Shown piece after piece: positions 24,435 to 31,420 of a DNA stretch of 64,000 nt. A program made the translations under genes and the position numbers. Positions within the stretch are counted from its first letter, which is position 1. The number at the start of each line of letters is the position of its first letter. Source of the stretch: Actinoplanes sp. N902-109 (GTDB lineage: Bacteria > Actinomycetota > Actinomycetes > Mycobacteriales > Micromonosporaceae); contig NC_021191.1 in NCBI RefSeq assembly GCF_000389965.1, forward strand, positions 5,457,501 through 5,521,500, read 5' to 3'. The notes under the pieces were generated by a model that made no database searches, was not told the origin of the DNA, and saw nothing but the letters and a program-made list of their open reading frames with translations.

Positions 24435-25351
24435 GCGGCGACCTCCGATCGGCGGGCGGCATGAGCACGGGCCGCGTCGCGCACCCAGGCACCCTCGGCA
24501 TCCGCGTCGCGGCGCCGGGCGATGCGCTGCGCGTTGCACGGCCCGTCGCCGGAGATCACCCGCTTGAGTTCGGCCCAGTCCGGCGTACCGAAGTCGTAGT
24601 GGCCGCGGGTCTCGTTCCAGGCCAGGCCGGGATCGGGCAGGGTCACGCCGAGCGCGCCGGCCTGCGGGACGCTCATGTCGACGAAGCGTTGCCGCAGCTC
24701 GTCGTTGCTGTGCCGCTTGATCTTCCAGGCCATCGACTGGGCGGAGTTGGGCGACTGGTCGTCGGGCGGGCCGAACATCATCAGCGACGGCCACCACCAG
24801 CGGTCGACCGCGTCCTGCACCATGTCACGCTGCGCCGGCGTGCCGCTCATCATGGTGAGCAGCAGCTCGTAGCCCTGCCGCTGGTGAAACGACTCCTCCT
24901 TGCAGATGCGGATCATGGCCCGCGCGTACGGCCCGTACGAACTGCGGCACAGCGGCACCTGGTTGCAGATGGCCGCGCCGTCGACCAGCCAGCCGATCAC
25001 GCCCACGTCGGCGTACGAGAGGGTGGGGTAGTTGAAGATCGAGGAGTATTTCTGCCGGCCCTCGATCAACCGCCGGGTCAGGTCGCCGCGGTCCGCGCCC
25101 AGGGTCTCGGCCGCGGAGTACAGGTAGAGCCCGTGGCCGGCCTCGTCCTGCACCTTGGCGAGCAGGATCGCCTTGCGGCGCAGCGAGGGTGCCCGGGTGA
25201 TCCACTCCCCCTCCGGCTGCATGCCGATGATCTCGGAGTGTGCGTGCTGGGCGATCTGCCGGACCATGGTCGTGCGGTACGCCTCGGGCATGTCGTCACC
25301 GGGTTCGACCCGCTGGTCGTGAGCGATCGCCGCCTCGAAAGAGCTTGTCAC
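24431..25351 (-). CDS. paaA: Phenylacetyl-CoA epoxidase catalytic subunit
   Basis: A 306-residue di-iron oxygenase that forms the 1,2-epoxide of phenylacetyl-CoA. The two carboxylate-helix motifs carrying iron ligands are KVQDEAGHGLYLY (ExxH) and KEESFHQRQG. The end-to-end match with PaaA is strong. The GTG start at 25351 overlaps the paaN stop by GTGA. Confidence 0.97.
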   Translation of the reverse strand: MTSSFEAAIAHDQRVEPGDDMPEAYRTTMVRQIAQHAHSEIIGMQPEGEWITRAPSLRRKAILLAKVQDEAGHGLYLYSAAETLGADRGDLTRRLIEGRQKYSSIFNYPTLSYADVGVIGWLVDGAAICNQVPLCRSSYGPYARAMIRICKEESFHQRQGYELLLTMMSGTPAQRDMVQDAVDRWWWPSLMMFGPPDDQSPNSAQSMAWKIKRHSNDELRQRFVDMSVPQAGALGVTLPDPGLAWNETRGHYDFGTPDWAELKRVISGDGPCNAQRIARRRDADAEGAWVRDAARAHAARRSEVAA

Positions 25352-26976
25352 ACGTGCCTCCGCGACTGCAGGGTGTAGAACCGGCCGGTGACGAAGGCGG
25401 CGTCGGAGAGCGAGGCGGTCGCGGCCGGGTTGGCGCCCGTGCCGTGCAGGTCGCTGAACGCCGCGGTCTGGTTGACGAACACCCCGCCGGTGAGGTTCTC
25501 CGAGAGGTGCACGCCGGCGTCGAGCGCCGCTTCCCGGGCCGCCGTCAGCACCGCCGGTGCCGTCGAGTGCACCAGGGCGGTCAGCGCGCCGTGCTGGCGT
25601 ACCGTCCGGACGAACAGCCGCAGGCTCTCGTCGGTGGACGCGGTGGTGATCAGGAAGGAGATCGGGCCGAACCACTCCCGGGTGTACGTCTTCTCGTCCG
25701 CCGGGTCGACCCGGATCACCAGCGGCAGCGCCGGGTGCAGCACCCCGGGCAGCCGGCCCGCCTCGGCCACCCGGGACCGCACGCCGTCGTTGACCAGCTC
25801 GCCCAGCGTGCCGGCCGCGCGCTGCGGGTCGCCGAGCAGCTTGTCGAGGGCCGCGCCCAGGTCGGCGCCGAACTCGGCCGGGCTCCTGGGCCCGAGGTCG
25901 GTCTCGATGCCACCCGCCGGGATCAGCAGGTTCTGCGGGGTGGTGCACATCTGCCCGCTGTAGAGCGACAGCGAGAACGCGAGGTTGCGCAGCAGCCCCT
26001 GGTAGTCGGCCGTCGAGTCGAGGATGACCGTGTTGAGCCCGGCCTTCTCGGTGTGGACGACGGCCTGCCGGGCGTTGGCCTCCAGCCAGTCGCCGAACTC
26101 GCTGGACCCGGTGAAGTCGACGATCCGCACGTCCGGGTGGGTGGCCAGGGTGGCTGCGATGCCGTCGCCGCGCTCCTCGACCGCCAGCGTCACGACGTTG
26201 GGGTCGAGCCCGGCCTCGGTGAGCACCTCACGAGCGACCTGCACGGTGATCGCCAGCGGCAGCACCGCGCCGGGATGCGGCTTGACGATCACCGGGTTGC
26301 CGGTGACGAGGCTGGCGAACAGCCCGGGATAGCTGTTCCAGGTGGGGAACGTGTTGCAGCCGATCACCAGGCCCACCCCGCGGCCCACCACGGTGCTGGT
26401 CTTCTCCAGCCGCAGCGGGTCACCACCACGCTGCGGCTTCGCCCAGGCTGCGGTGCCGGGCACGCGGGTGGTCGCGTCCAGCGCAACGGCGACGGCCTCC
26501 AGCCCACGGTCCTGAGCGTGGGCGCCGCCGGCTTGGAACGCCATCACGAACGCCTGCCCGGTGGTGTGCTGCACAGCGTGTGCCAGCTCGTAGATGCGCG
26601 CGTTCAGCCGCTGCAGGATCTCCGCGGCCACGCCCGCCCGGCCGTGCGGTCCCGCCTCGCGCCACCCCCGGGTCGCTGCGCGGGCCGCGGCGACCAGCGC
26701 GTCCGGGTCACCCTGGGGATAGCTGACGTTCAGTTCGACGCCGTACGGGGACAGCTCGGTCGCCACCGTCGAGCGGGACCCGGGCACCTCGATCGGGAAC
26801 TCCTTGCCGAGCAGGGCCTGGAACGCCTGTTCCCCGGCCGGCGCGGCCTGTTCGCCGTACACGGACTTGCTCGGCGACTCCGGGTACGCGGAGAACCAGT
26901 CCCGCGCGGCGACCGCCTCGATCGCCCGGTCCAGCAGCTCGCGGTGTCTGTCGTAGAACTCGGCGGGGGTTGTCAC
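25348..26976 (-). CDS. paaN: PaaN-type aldehyde dehydrogenase
   Basis: A 542-residue NAD(P)-dependent aldehyde dehydrogenase of the PaaN group, found beside phenylacetate operons and thought to oxidise the ring-opened semialdehyde in place of the PaaZ dehydrogenase domain. The catalytic Cys lies in SGQMCTTPQNLL, and the cofactor region contains GLVIGCNTFPTWNSYP and FTGSSEFG. The GTG at 26976 is chosen because AAGGAG precedes it by a short spacer. It leads the paaABCDE operon and faces the regulator's operator. Confidence 0.92.
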   Translation of the reverse strand: MTTPAEFYDRHRELLDRAIEAVAARDWFSAYPESPSKSVYGEQAAPAGEQAFQALLGKEFPIEVPGSRSTVATELSPYGVELNVSYPQGDPDALVAAARAATRGWREAGPHGRAGVAAEILQRLNARIYELAHAVQHTTGQAFVMAFQAGGAHAQDRGLEAVAVALDATTRVPGTAAWAKPQRGGDPLRLEKTSTVVGRGVGLVIGCNTFPTWNSYPGLFASLVTGNPVIVKPHPGAVLPLAITVQVAREVLTEAGLDPNVVTLAVEERGDGIAATLATHPDVRIVDFTGSSEFGDWLEANARQAVVHTEKAGLNTVILDSTADYQGLLRNLAFSLSLYSGQMCTTPQNLLIPAGGIETDLGPRSPAEFGADLGAALDKLLGDPQRAAGTLGELVNDGVRSRVAEAGRLPGVLHPALPLVIRVDPADEKTYTREWFGPISFLITTASTDESLRLFVRTVRQHGALTALVHSTAPAVLTAAREAALDAGVHLSENLTGGVFVNQTAAFSDLHGTGANPAATASLSDAAFVTGRFYTLQSRRHV

Positions 26977-27011
26977 CGGCGCTCCTTTGCGATTGGCTGT
27001 CACTATTGTCT

Positions 27012-27029
27012 ACCGTCCGTTCGGTCGGT
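27012..27029. promoter_or_regulatory. TetR-type operator ACCGTCCGTTCGGTCGGT
   Basis: An 18-bp near-perfect palindrome (ACCGNCCG-N2-CGGNCGGT) located 35 bp before paaN and just upstream of paaI and the TetR gene. Such ACCGACCG-type palindromes are typical operators of TetR regulators of aromatic and fatty-acid catabolism. It probably controls both divergent units. Confidence 0.75.
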
Positions 27030-27038
27030 TAATCAAGA

Positions 27039-27080
27039 GCTGGTGCAGATGCTGGTGCAGATGCTGGTGCTGGTGCAGAT
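27039..27080. repeat. 12-bp repeats at the paaI start
   Basis: GCTGGTGCAGAT occurs at 27039-27050, 27051-27062 and 27069-27080, with a half unit GCTGGT at 27063-27068. It encodes LVQM-LVQM-LV-LVQI in the paaI frame. The repeats create several possible starts. Confidence 0.8.
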
Positions 27081-27309
27081 AACAGACACTTCGGCACACG
27101 ACATGTTCGGCCGCGACCCGGCCTCGCGCGCCTGGGCTTCGGGCGTGCTCAACCCGAGTGCGGCGGGTGATGTGCTCGCGGCGTACGCGCGGGAACGGTC
27201 TCGCACCGGCCGCAGCGGCATCCACGACGTGACGGTGACCCGCGACGGCAAGGTGATCGCGGAGTTCCGCGGCCGCAGCCGGACGATCAGCCCCGGGCGA
27301 CCCTCGTGA
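27049..27309 (+). pseudogene. paaI: Internally deleted PaaI thioesterase
   Basis: The frame matches PaaI (hydroxyphenylacetyl-CoA thioesterase) at both ends: AHDMFGRDPASRAW fits the N-terminus, and GDVLAAYARERSRTGRSGIHDV to the final EFRGRSRTI fits the C-terminal third. The middle of about 65-70 residues is absent in frame, including the HGG and DTAFA active-site region of the hotdog fold. Only about 86 codons remain against roughly 140 usual. It cannot be an active thioesterase. The start is uncertain (ATG 27049, 27061 or 27103; GTG 27043). Its stop overlaps the TetR GTG, so it may be kept to couple that gene's translation. Confidence 0.8.
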
Positions 27310-27917
27310 GCATGCGGCGCGGGCGGCCCGGCCACGACCAGGACGCGGTGCTGGCGGCGGCGGTGCGGCTGTTCAACGAGCGCGGCTACGACGCCACCAG
27401 CATGGACGACCTGGCGCGCAGCCTCGGCATCACCAAGTCGAGCATCTACCATCACGTACGCGGCAAGCAGGAGCTGCTGCGGATGGCCGTCGACCACGCG
27501 CTGGACGGCCTGGACGACGCGCTGGCCCAGGTGCGGGGCCGGGCCGGGGCGAGCGCCCTCGACCGGCTGGAGATGCTGATCCGGCTCAGCGTGCTGGTGC
27601 TGGCCGCCCGGCTGCCGTACGTGACGCTGCTGTTGCGGGTGCGCGGCAACAGCGAGGTCGAGACGCAGGCGCTGGCCCGCCGCCGCGACTTCGACCACGA
27701 GGTGACCACCCTGGTCAAGGCGGCCCAGCAGGACGGCGCGATCCGCCCCGACGTCGACCCGGCGACCGCCGCACGGCTGCTCTTCGGCATGGTCAACTCG
27801 CTGGCCGAGTGGTACGACCCGGCCCGCGGCAGCGCCGAGCAGCTGGCCGCCACGGTCTCCGCGCTGGCGTTCGACGGACTGTCCGTCCGGCCGTCCGCGC
27901 CCGCTTCCGTAGGATGA
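27306..27917 (+). CDS. paaR: TetR-family regulator of the paa genes
   Basis: A 203-residue TetR regulator. The helix-turn-helix (about 10-58) reads LFNERGYDATSMDDLARSLGITKSSIYHHV, and a helical TetR_C ligand domain follows. Position beside paa genes, a divergent promoter and the 27012 palindrome make it the likely phenylacetyl-CoA-responsive repressor; that is inference from context. The GTG start overlaps the paaI stop by GTGA. The name paaR is assigned by context only. Confidence 0.85.
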   Translation: MSMRRGRPGHDQDAVLAAAVRLFNERGYDATSMDDLARSLGITKSSIYHHVRGKQELLRMAVDHALDGLDDALAQVRGRAGASALDRLEMLIRLSVLVLAARLPYVTLLLRVRGNSEVETQALARRRDFDHEVTTLVKAAQQDGAIRPDVDPATAARLLFGMVNSLAEWYDPARGSAEQLAATVSALAFDGLSVRPSAPASVG

Positions 27918-27921
27918 CCCG

Positions 27922-28698
27922 ATGGATCTCCCACCGTCGATCGATACCACGGTGGCCCACCCGGCCCGCCGCTACGACTACTGGCTCGGCGGCAAGGACA
28001 ACTTCGCCGCCGACCGTGCCTCCGGCGACGCCATCGCCGCCAAGTTCCCGGCCATCCGCACGGCGGTCGTGCAGAACAGGCACTTCCTCCGGCGCGCCGT
28101 GTCCTACCTGGCCGGCGAGGCGGGCGTGCGGCAGTTCCTCGACATCGGCACCGGCCTGCCCACCGTCGACAACACCCACGAGGTGGCCCAGCGCACCGCC
28201 CCCGACTCCCGCGTCGTCTACGTCGACAACGACCCGCTGGTCCTGGTGCACGCCCGCGCCCTGCTCACCAGCTCCCCGCAGGGCAGCACGGCCTACGTGG
28301 ACGCCGACGTGCGCGACCCGGCGAAGATCCTCGAGCAGGCCGACCTGGACCTCTCCCAACCCGTCGCGCTGATGCTGCTGGCGATCCTGCACTTCATCCC
28401 GGACGAGGACGATCCCCACGCGATCGTGCAGCGCCTGGTGTCCGCCCTCCCCCCGGGCAGCTACGTGGCGATCTCGCACGCCACCAGCGACTATCTGCCG
28501 GCCGACGTGGTGGCGGAGATCAACTCGGGCAAGCACGGCGCCGGCCGCCTCCGCACCCGCGACGAGATCACCCGCTTCTTCGCCGGCCTGGACCCCGTCA
28601 CCCCCGGCATCGTCCCCCTGGCCGGCTGGCGCGCCGAGCAGCCCGGCCCGCCCGCCGACGAGGTCGCTATGTACGCAGGCGTCGCCCGCATCCCCTGA
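27922..28698 (+). CDS. SAM-dependent methyltransferase, DUF574 type
   Basis: A 258-residue protein of the actinobacterial S-adenosylmethionine methyltransferase family formerly called DUF574. Features seen: HPARRYDYWLGGKDNF near the start, the FLDIGTGLP SAM loop near residue 72, and VVYVDNDPLVLVHARALL binding the ribose. These proteins are very numerous in actinomycetes and rarely have a known substrate. It lies 5 bp after the paaR stop, so it may share that transcript. A paralogue is at 57166. Confidence 0.9.
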   Translation: MDLPPSIDTTVAHPARRYDYWLGGKDNFAADRASGDAIAAKFPAIRTAVVQNRHFLRRAVSYLAGEAGVRQFLDIGTGLPTVDNTHEVAQRTAPDSRVVYVDNDPLVLVHARALLTSSPQGSTAYVDADVRDPAKILEQADLDLSQPVALMLLAILHFIPDEDDPHAIVQRLVSALPPGSYVAISHATSDYLPADVVAEINSGKHGAGRLRTRDEITRFFAGLDPVTPGIVPLAGWRAEQPGPPADEVAMYAGVARIP

Positions 28699-28801
28699 GC
28701 GAATGCCACCGGGCATGAGCCTGGTTGGCTCAGCGACGCCGGGAAGGTTCCATCGCAATTCCTCGCGAGGTCACAACGGACACGGTTTCTGGTGACCATG
28801 C

Positions 28802-30112
28802 TCAGGTGCAGGCGGTCAGGCCGTCGAGGACGCCGGAGCGGTAGGAGGCGATGCGCTGGAAGGCGCCGGCGCCGGAGGTGTCGCCCGCGCGGCCGAAGGC
28901 GAGCAGCGCCGCGACGGCCTCGTCGAGGTCGCCCGGGGAGAGGGTCAGGCCCTCGCCCGGGCGCCGGGTGAGCAGCTCGTTGGTCCAGGAGCCGGCCAGG
29001 CAGTCGACGGCGAGCTGGCCGGCCTGCCCGGCGGTGCTGGCGCCCCGGCGGTCCTGGGCGGCGCGGGCGAACAGGCTGCCCAGCAGCATGCCGACCGCGT
29101 TGTCGCCGATGTTCTGGTAGAGGGCCGGGCCGAGACGCCGGTTGTCGAAGGCCGCGAAGTCGCCGCCGGGGCAGTAGAAGGCCGAGCCGCCGGCCGTGGC
29201 GTCGGGGTGGTCGCACTGCGGGGCCTTGCCGCTGAACGGCTGGACCTGCAGGGTGGTCCAGGGCTGACCGGCGAGCTGCGGGAAGGTCTTGGACCAGTAG
29301 CCCTGGGCGTCGGCGGCGAGTTCGTTGACCGCGTCGGCGTAGGGCAGGTCGCCGCCGGTCGCGGCGTCCTCGCGGCTGGTGAACGGCACCTCGGTGACCG
29401 GCAGGTTGTCCTCGCGGTAGGCCGCGCAGGTCGCGGGCCCCTTCTCGACGCCGTCCTGGAAGGCCCGGATCCGGTCGAAGGCGTTGCCGTGCGCCTGCGG
29501 GTTCGCCGCGGACGTGCCGGGCTGGTCGCGCAGCTGGAGCAGGCCGGCGACGGTGTTGTCGAGCTGTTCCGGGGTGACGTCCTTGAACACGGTGGACCGC
29601 CCGGCCAGCACGTCGGCGGTCCAGGCGCCGGCGAAGCAGTCGGCCTGTTGCTCCAGCACGACCGTGGGCTGGTCGCCCAGGCCGAGCCGGGTCTGGATGG
29701 CGTGGCCGTACTCGTGGGCGACCACGACGCCGGCCAGCAGCGGCCCGAAGTTCTCCTGCAGCTGCGGGATGAGCACCTCGGCGTCCCAGGCGATGAAGTC
29801 GCCGTCGGGGCAGTAGAACGCGTTGGGCTGGTACTCGCCGGGCTGGCCGCCGCAGGCCGGGGGCGGGTCGCTGCGGGTGTACGGGTGGTAGCCCCCCTGC
29901 ACCGGCTTGAACGCCTTGCCGTCGCTGATCCGCGGGAAGGCGCCGGTCCAGAAGCGCTCGACGTCCTTGAGCGCCGGGGTGATCACGTCCCCGCCGGTGG
30001 CCGCCCGGTCACGGCCGGGACGGTCCGGCCCGCTGGAGCTGGACGACACCACCACGCAGCCGGCGAGCACCAGGGGCAGGCAGCCGGCGGCGAGTCCTCG
30101 GAGCACTCTCAT
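28802..30112 (-). CDS. Two-domain zinc metallopeptidase-like lipoprotein
   Basis: A 436-residue lipoprotein: lipobox LAGC with Cys19, then a tandem pair of YpfJ-type neutral zinc metallopeptidase domains. Domain 1 (about 45-245) has HEYGH at 133-137 and a downstream EQQADCFAGAW that supplies the third zinc ligand. Domain 2 (about 255-430) repeats the frame (AFYCPGGDFAAFD, DCLAGSW, AFQRIASYRSGV) but has GSLFA where HEYGH should be and Gly for the Glu, so it cannot bind zinc the same way. It is anchored outside the membrane. ATG 30112 begins the lipoprotein signal. Confidence 0.88.
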   Translation of the reverse strand: MRVLRGLAAGCLPLVLAGCVVVSSSSSGPDRPGRDRAATGGDVITPALKDVERFWTGAFPRISDGKAFKPVQGGYHPYTRSDPPPACGGQPGEYQPNAFYCPDGDFIAWDAEVLIPQLQENFGPLLAGVVVAHEYGHAIQTRLGLGDQPTVVLEQQADCFAGAWTADVLAGRSTVFKDVTPEQLDNTVAGLLQLRDQPGTSAANPQAHGNAFDRIRAFQDGVEKGPATCAAYREDNLPVTEVPFTSREDAATGGDLPYADAVNELAADAQGYWSKTFPQLAGQPWTTLQVQPFSGKAPQCDHPDATAGGSAFYCPGGDFAAFDNRRLGPALYQNIGDNAVGMLLGSLFARAAQDRRGASTAGQAGQLAVDCLAGSWTNELLTRRPGEGLTLSPGDLDEAVAALLAFGRAGDTSGAGAFQRIASYRSGVLDGLTACT

Positions 30113-30162
30113 CACGGGCCCCGAGTACCCCTTGTTGCGGGCGGATATGCGGGCATCGATCC

Positions 30163-30178
30163 GGGTTGACGACAACCC
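30163..30178. promoter_or_regulatory. Inverted repeat GGGTTG-N4-CAACCC at the hsp20 -35
   Basis: A perfect 6-bp inverted repeat overlaps the proposed -35 of hsp20. A second operator at this point would add another layer to the HAIR element downstream. The binding protein is unknown. Confidence 0.4.
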
Positions 30179-30195
30179 GGCCGCCGTTGTATTCC
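30166..30195 (+). promoter_or_regulatory. Promoter of hsp20
   Basis: TTGACG at 30166-30171 and TATTCC at 30190-30195 with an 18-bp spacer fit a housekeeping-sigma promoter. The start of transcription would fall near 30202. Confidence 0.6.
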
Positions 30196-30204
30196 TGGAA
30201 CTGG

Positions 30205-30225
30205 GTTGAGCCGATGAGACTCAAC
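30205..30225. promoter_or_regulatory. HAIR-like HspR operator before hsp20
   Basis: TTGAGC at 30206-30211, seven bases, then ACTCAA at 30219-30224 match the HspR-associated inverted repeat (CTTGAGT-N7-ACTCAAG) with exact spacing. It lies just after the predicted transcription start, where a repressor would block the promoter. Confidence 0.75.
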
Positions 30226-30247
30226 TCTCGGAGAGGAGGAGAGCACC

Positions 30248-30670
30248 ATGTTGATGCGCACCGACCCGTTCCGCGAGATGGACCGCGTGTTCGAGCAGTT
30301 CGCCGGCACCGCCGGACGGCCCGCGGTGATGCACATCGATGCCGAACGCGACGGTGACTGGTTCAACGTCTACTTCGACATGCCCGGCGTCGACCCCGGC
30401 TCGATCGACCTGACCGTCGAGCGCAACGTGCTGTCGGTCCGCGCCGAGCGCCGGCGCCAGGTCAAGGAGGGCGCCGAGCCGGTGATCGCCGAGCGGCCCA
30501 TGGGCGTGTTCACCCGCCAGCTGTTCCTCGGCGACACGCTGGACACCGACAAGCTCGAGGCCACGTACGAGTCGGGGGTGCTGACGCTGCGCATCCCGAT
30601 CTCGGAGAGCGCCAAGCCCCGCCGGATCTCCATCGCGTCCGGTGACACCGGGCGCAAGCAGATCGCCTGA
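30248..30670 (+). CDS. hsp20: Small heat-shock protein, Hsp20/alpha-crystallin
   Basis: A 140-residue ATP-independent chaperone that holds unfolded proteins in large oligomers. The alpha-crystallin domain spans about 28-120 (YFDMPGVDPGSIDLTVERNVLSV, later YESGVLTLRIPI with the I-x-I-like C-terminal tail). A GAGAGGAGGA ribosome site precedes the ATG. A HAIR-type operator and a good promoter upstream predict HspR-repressed, heat-induced expression. HspR itself is not in the window. Confidence 0.93.
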   Translation: MLMRTDPFREMDRVFEQFAGTAGRPAVMHIDAERDGDWFNVYFDMPGVDPGSIDLTVERNVLSVRAERRRQVKEGAEPVIAERPMGVFTRQLFLGDTLDTDKLEATYESGVLTLRIPISESAKPRRISIASGDTGRKQIA

Positions 30671-30695
30671 GCCGGTCCCGACGGTCGCGCGGCGG

Positions 30696-31088
30696 CTACG
30701 GCGCCGGTTCGCCGCGGTAGTCGCCGAACGACCAGAGATTGCCCTCCGGATCCCGTACGGCGAACTCGGTCGCGCCGTAATCGGTCCTGGCCGGCGGCCG
30801 CACCACGTCGGCACCGTGCTGCACCACCCGTTCGTACAGGGCGGCGGGGTCCGCGGTGACGACGTAGCCGCCGGCCGTGCCGGGCTCCCGCGACCAGGTG
30901 GCACCCGGGCGGTGGCTGCCCAGCATGATGCCGCCGCTGCCCTCGGGCCAGGTGAGCTGGGCGTGGTCCACAGTGGCACCGGTGCCGTAACGGGCCGCCA
31001 CCACGAAGCCGAACGTCTCGACGTAGTAGTCGATCAGCGCGGGCGCGTCATGCGCCTGCAGGGTCAGCCAGACAGTCGGATTGGTCAT
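30696..31088 (-). CDS. VOC-family protein
   Basis: A 130-residue single-module glyoxalase/bleomycin-resistance-like protein, of the kind often annotated as PhnB/glyoxalase. Segments seen: HDAPALIDYYVETFGF at the start, GGYVVTADPAALYERVVQHGADVV, and the late EFAVRDPEGNLWSFGDY. The ATG at 31088 is chosen over the longer frame, whose extra part is the AraC remnant below. The substrate is unknown. Confidence 0.87.
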   Translation of the reverse strand: MTNPTVWLTLQAHDAPALIDYYVETFGFVVAARYGTGATVDHAQLTWPEGSGGIMLGSHRPGATWSREPGTAGGYVVTADPAALYERVVQHGADVVRPPARTDYGATEFAVRDPEGNLWSFGDYRGEPAP

Positions 31089-31092
31089 TGCC

Positions 31093-31225
31093 TTAGTCTG
31101 CCCAGCCACCGTGACCGCCGTCTTGGATGTTCCGGAACTCCTCCGCCGGCCGCCGCCCGGCGACACGCCGGCGAACCGGGCGAACTCGCGGTTCAGGTGG
31201 GCCTGATCGCAGGCCAGGCGTGGGT
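31093..31225 (-). pseudogene. Remnant of an AraC-type regulator C-terminus
   Basis: On the minus strand the end of an AraC helix-turn-helix is readable: LACDQAHLNREFARFAGVSPG, the second helix-turn-helix of the family. After a one-base frame change the next frame reads EEFRNIQDGGHGGWAD and stop, typical of such C-termini. Parts of the conserved helix before DQAHL are missing and no N-terminal half is present. AraC genes commonly sit just upstream of VOC genes of this type. The surrounding gap (31089-31420) holds nothing else I can support. Confidence 0.65.
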
Positions 31226-31420
31226 GACATCTGCACCCCGGCCTGCCCGCTGAGCTGTCGGATGATCGGCGAGCGAACGCTCGGCCGGGGACAGGAACGC
31301 GCCGGTTGTCCACAGGCTCCGCCGAGGCGGCTTGCACTGGGTCGGGGACCGTCCGCAGAATCGTCGCGAAAGTCATGACCGCGATGGTTGCGCGTGGGTA
31401 CGACAGAACGGAGGTGCGTG

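Noticed and set aside
28699..28801. Terminator TGAGCC-N5-GGCTCA between convergent genes
   Set aside because: The arms are only 6 bp and no flanking support exists, so I did not list it.
30696..31376. VOC protein with a long extra N-terminus
   Set aside because: The extra part reads through the AraC remnant and arbitrary sequence; the ATG at 31088 gives a normal-length VOC protein.
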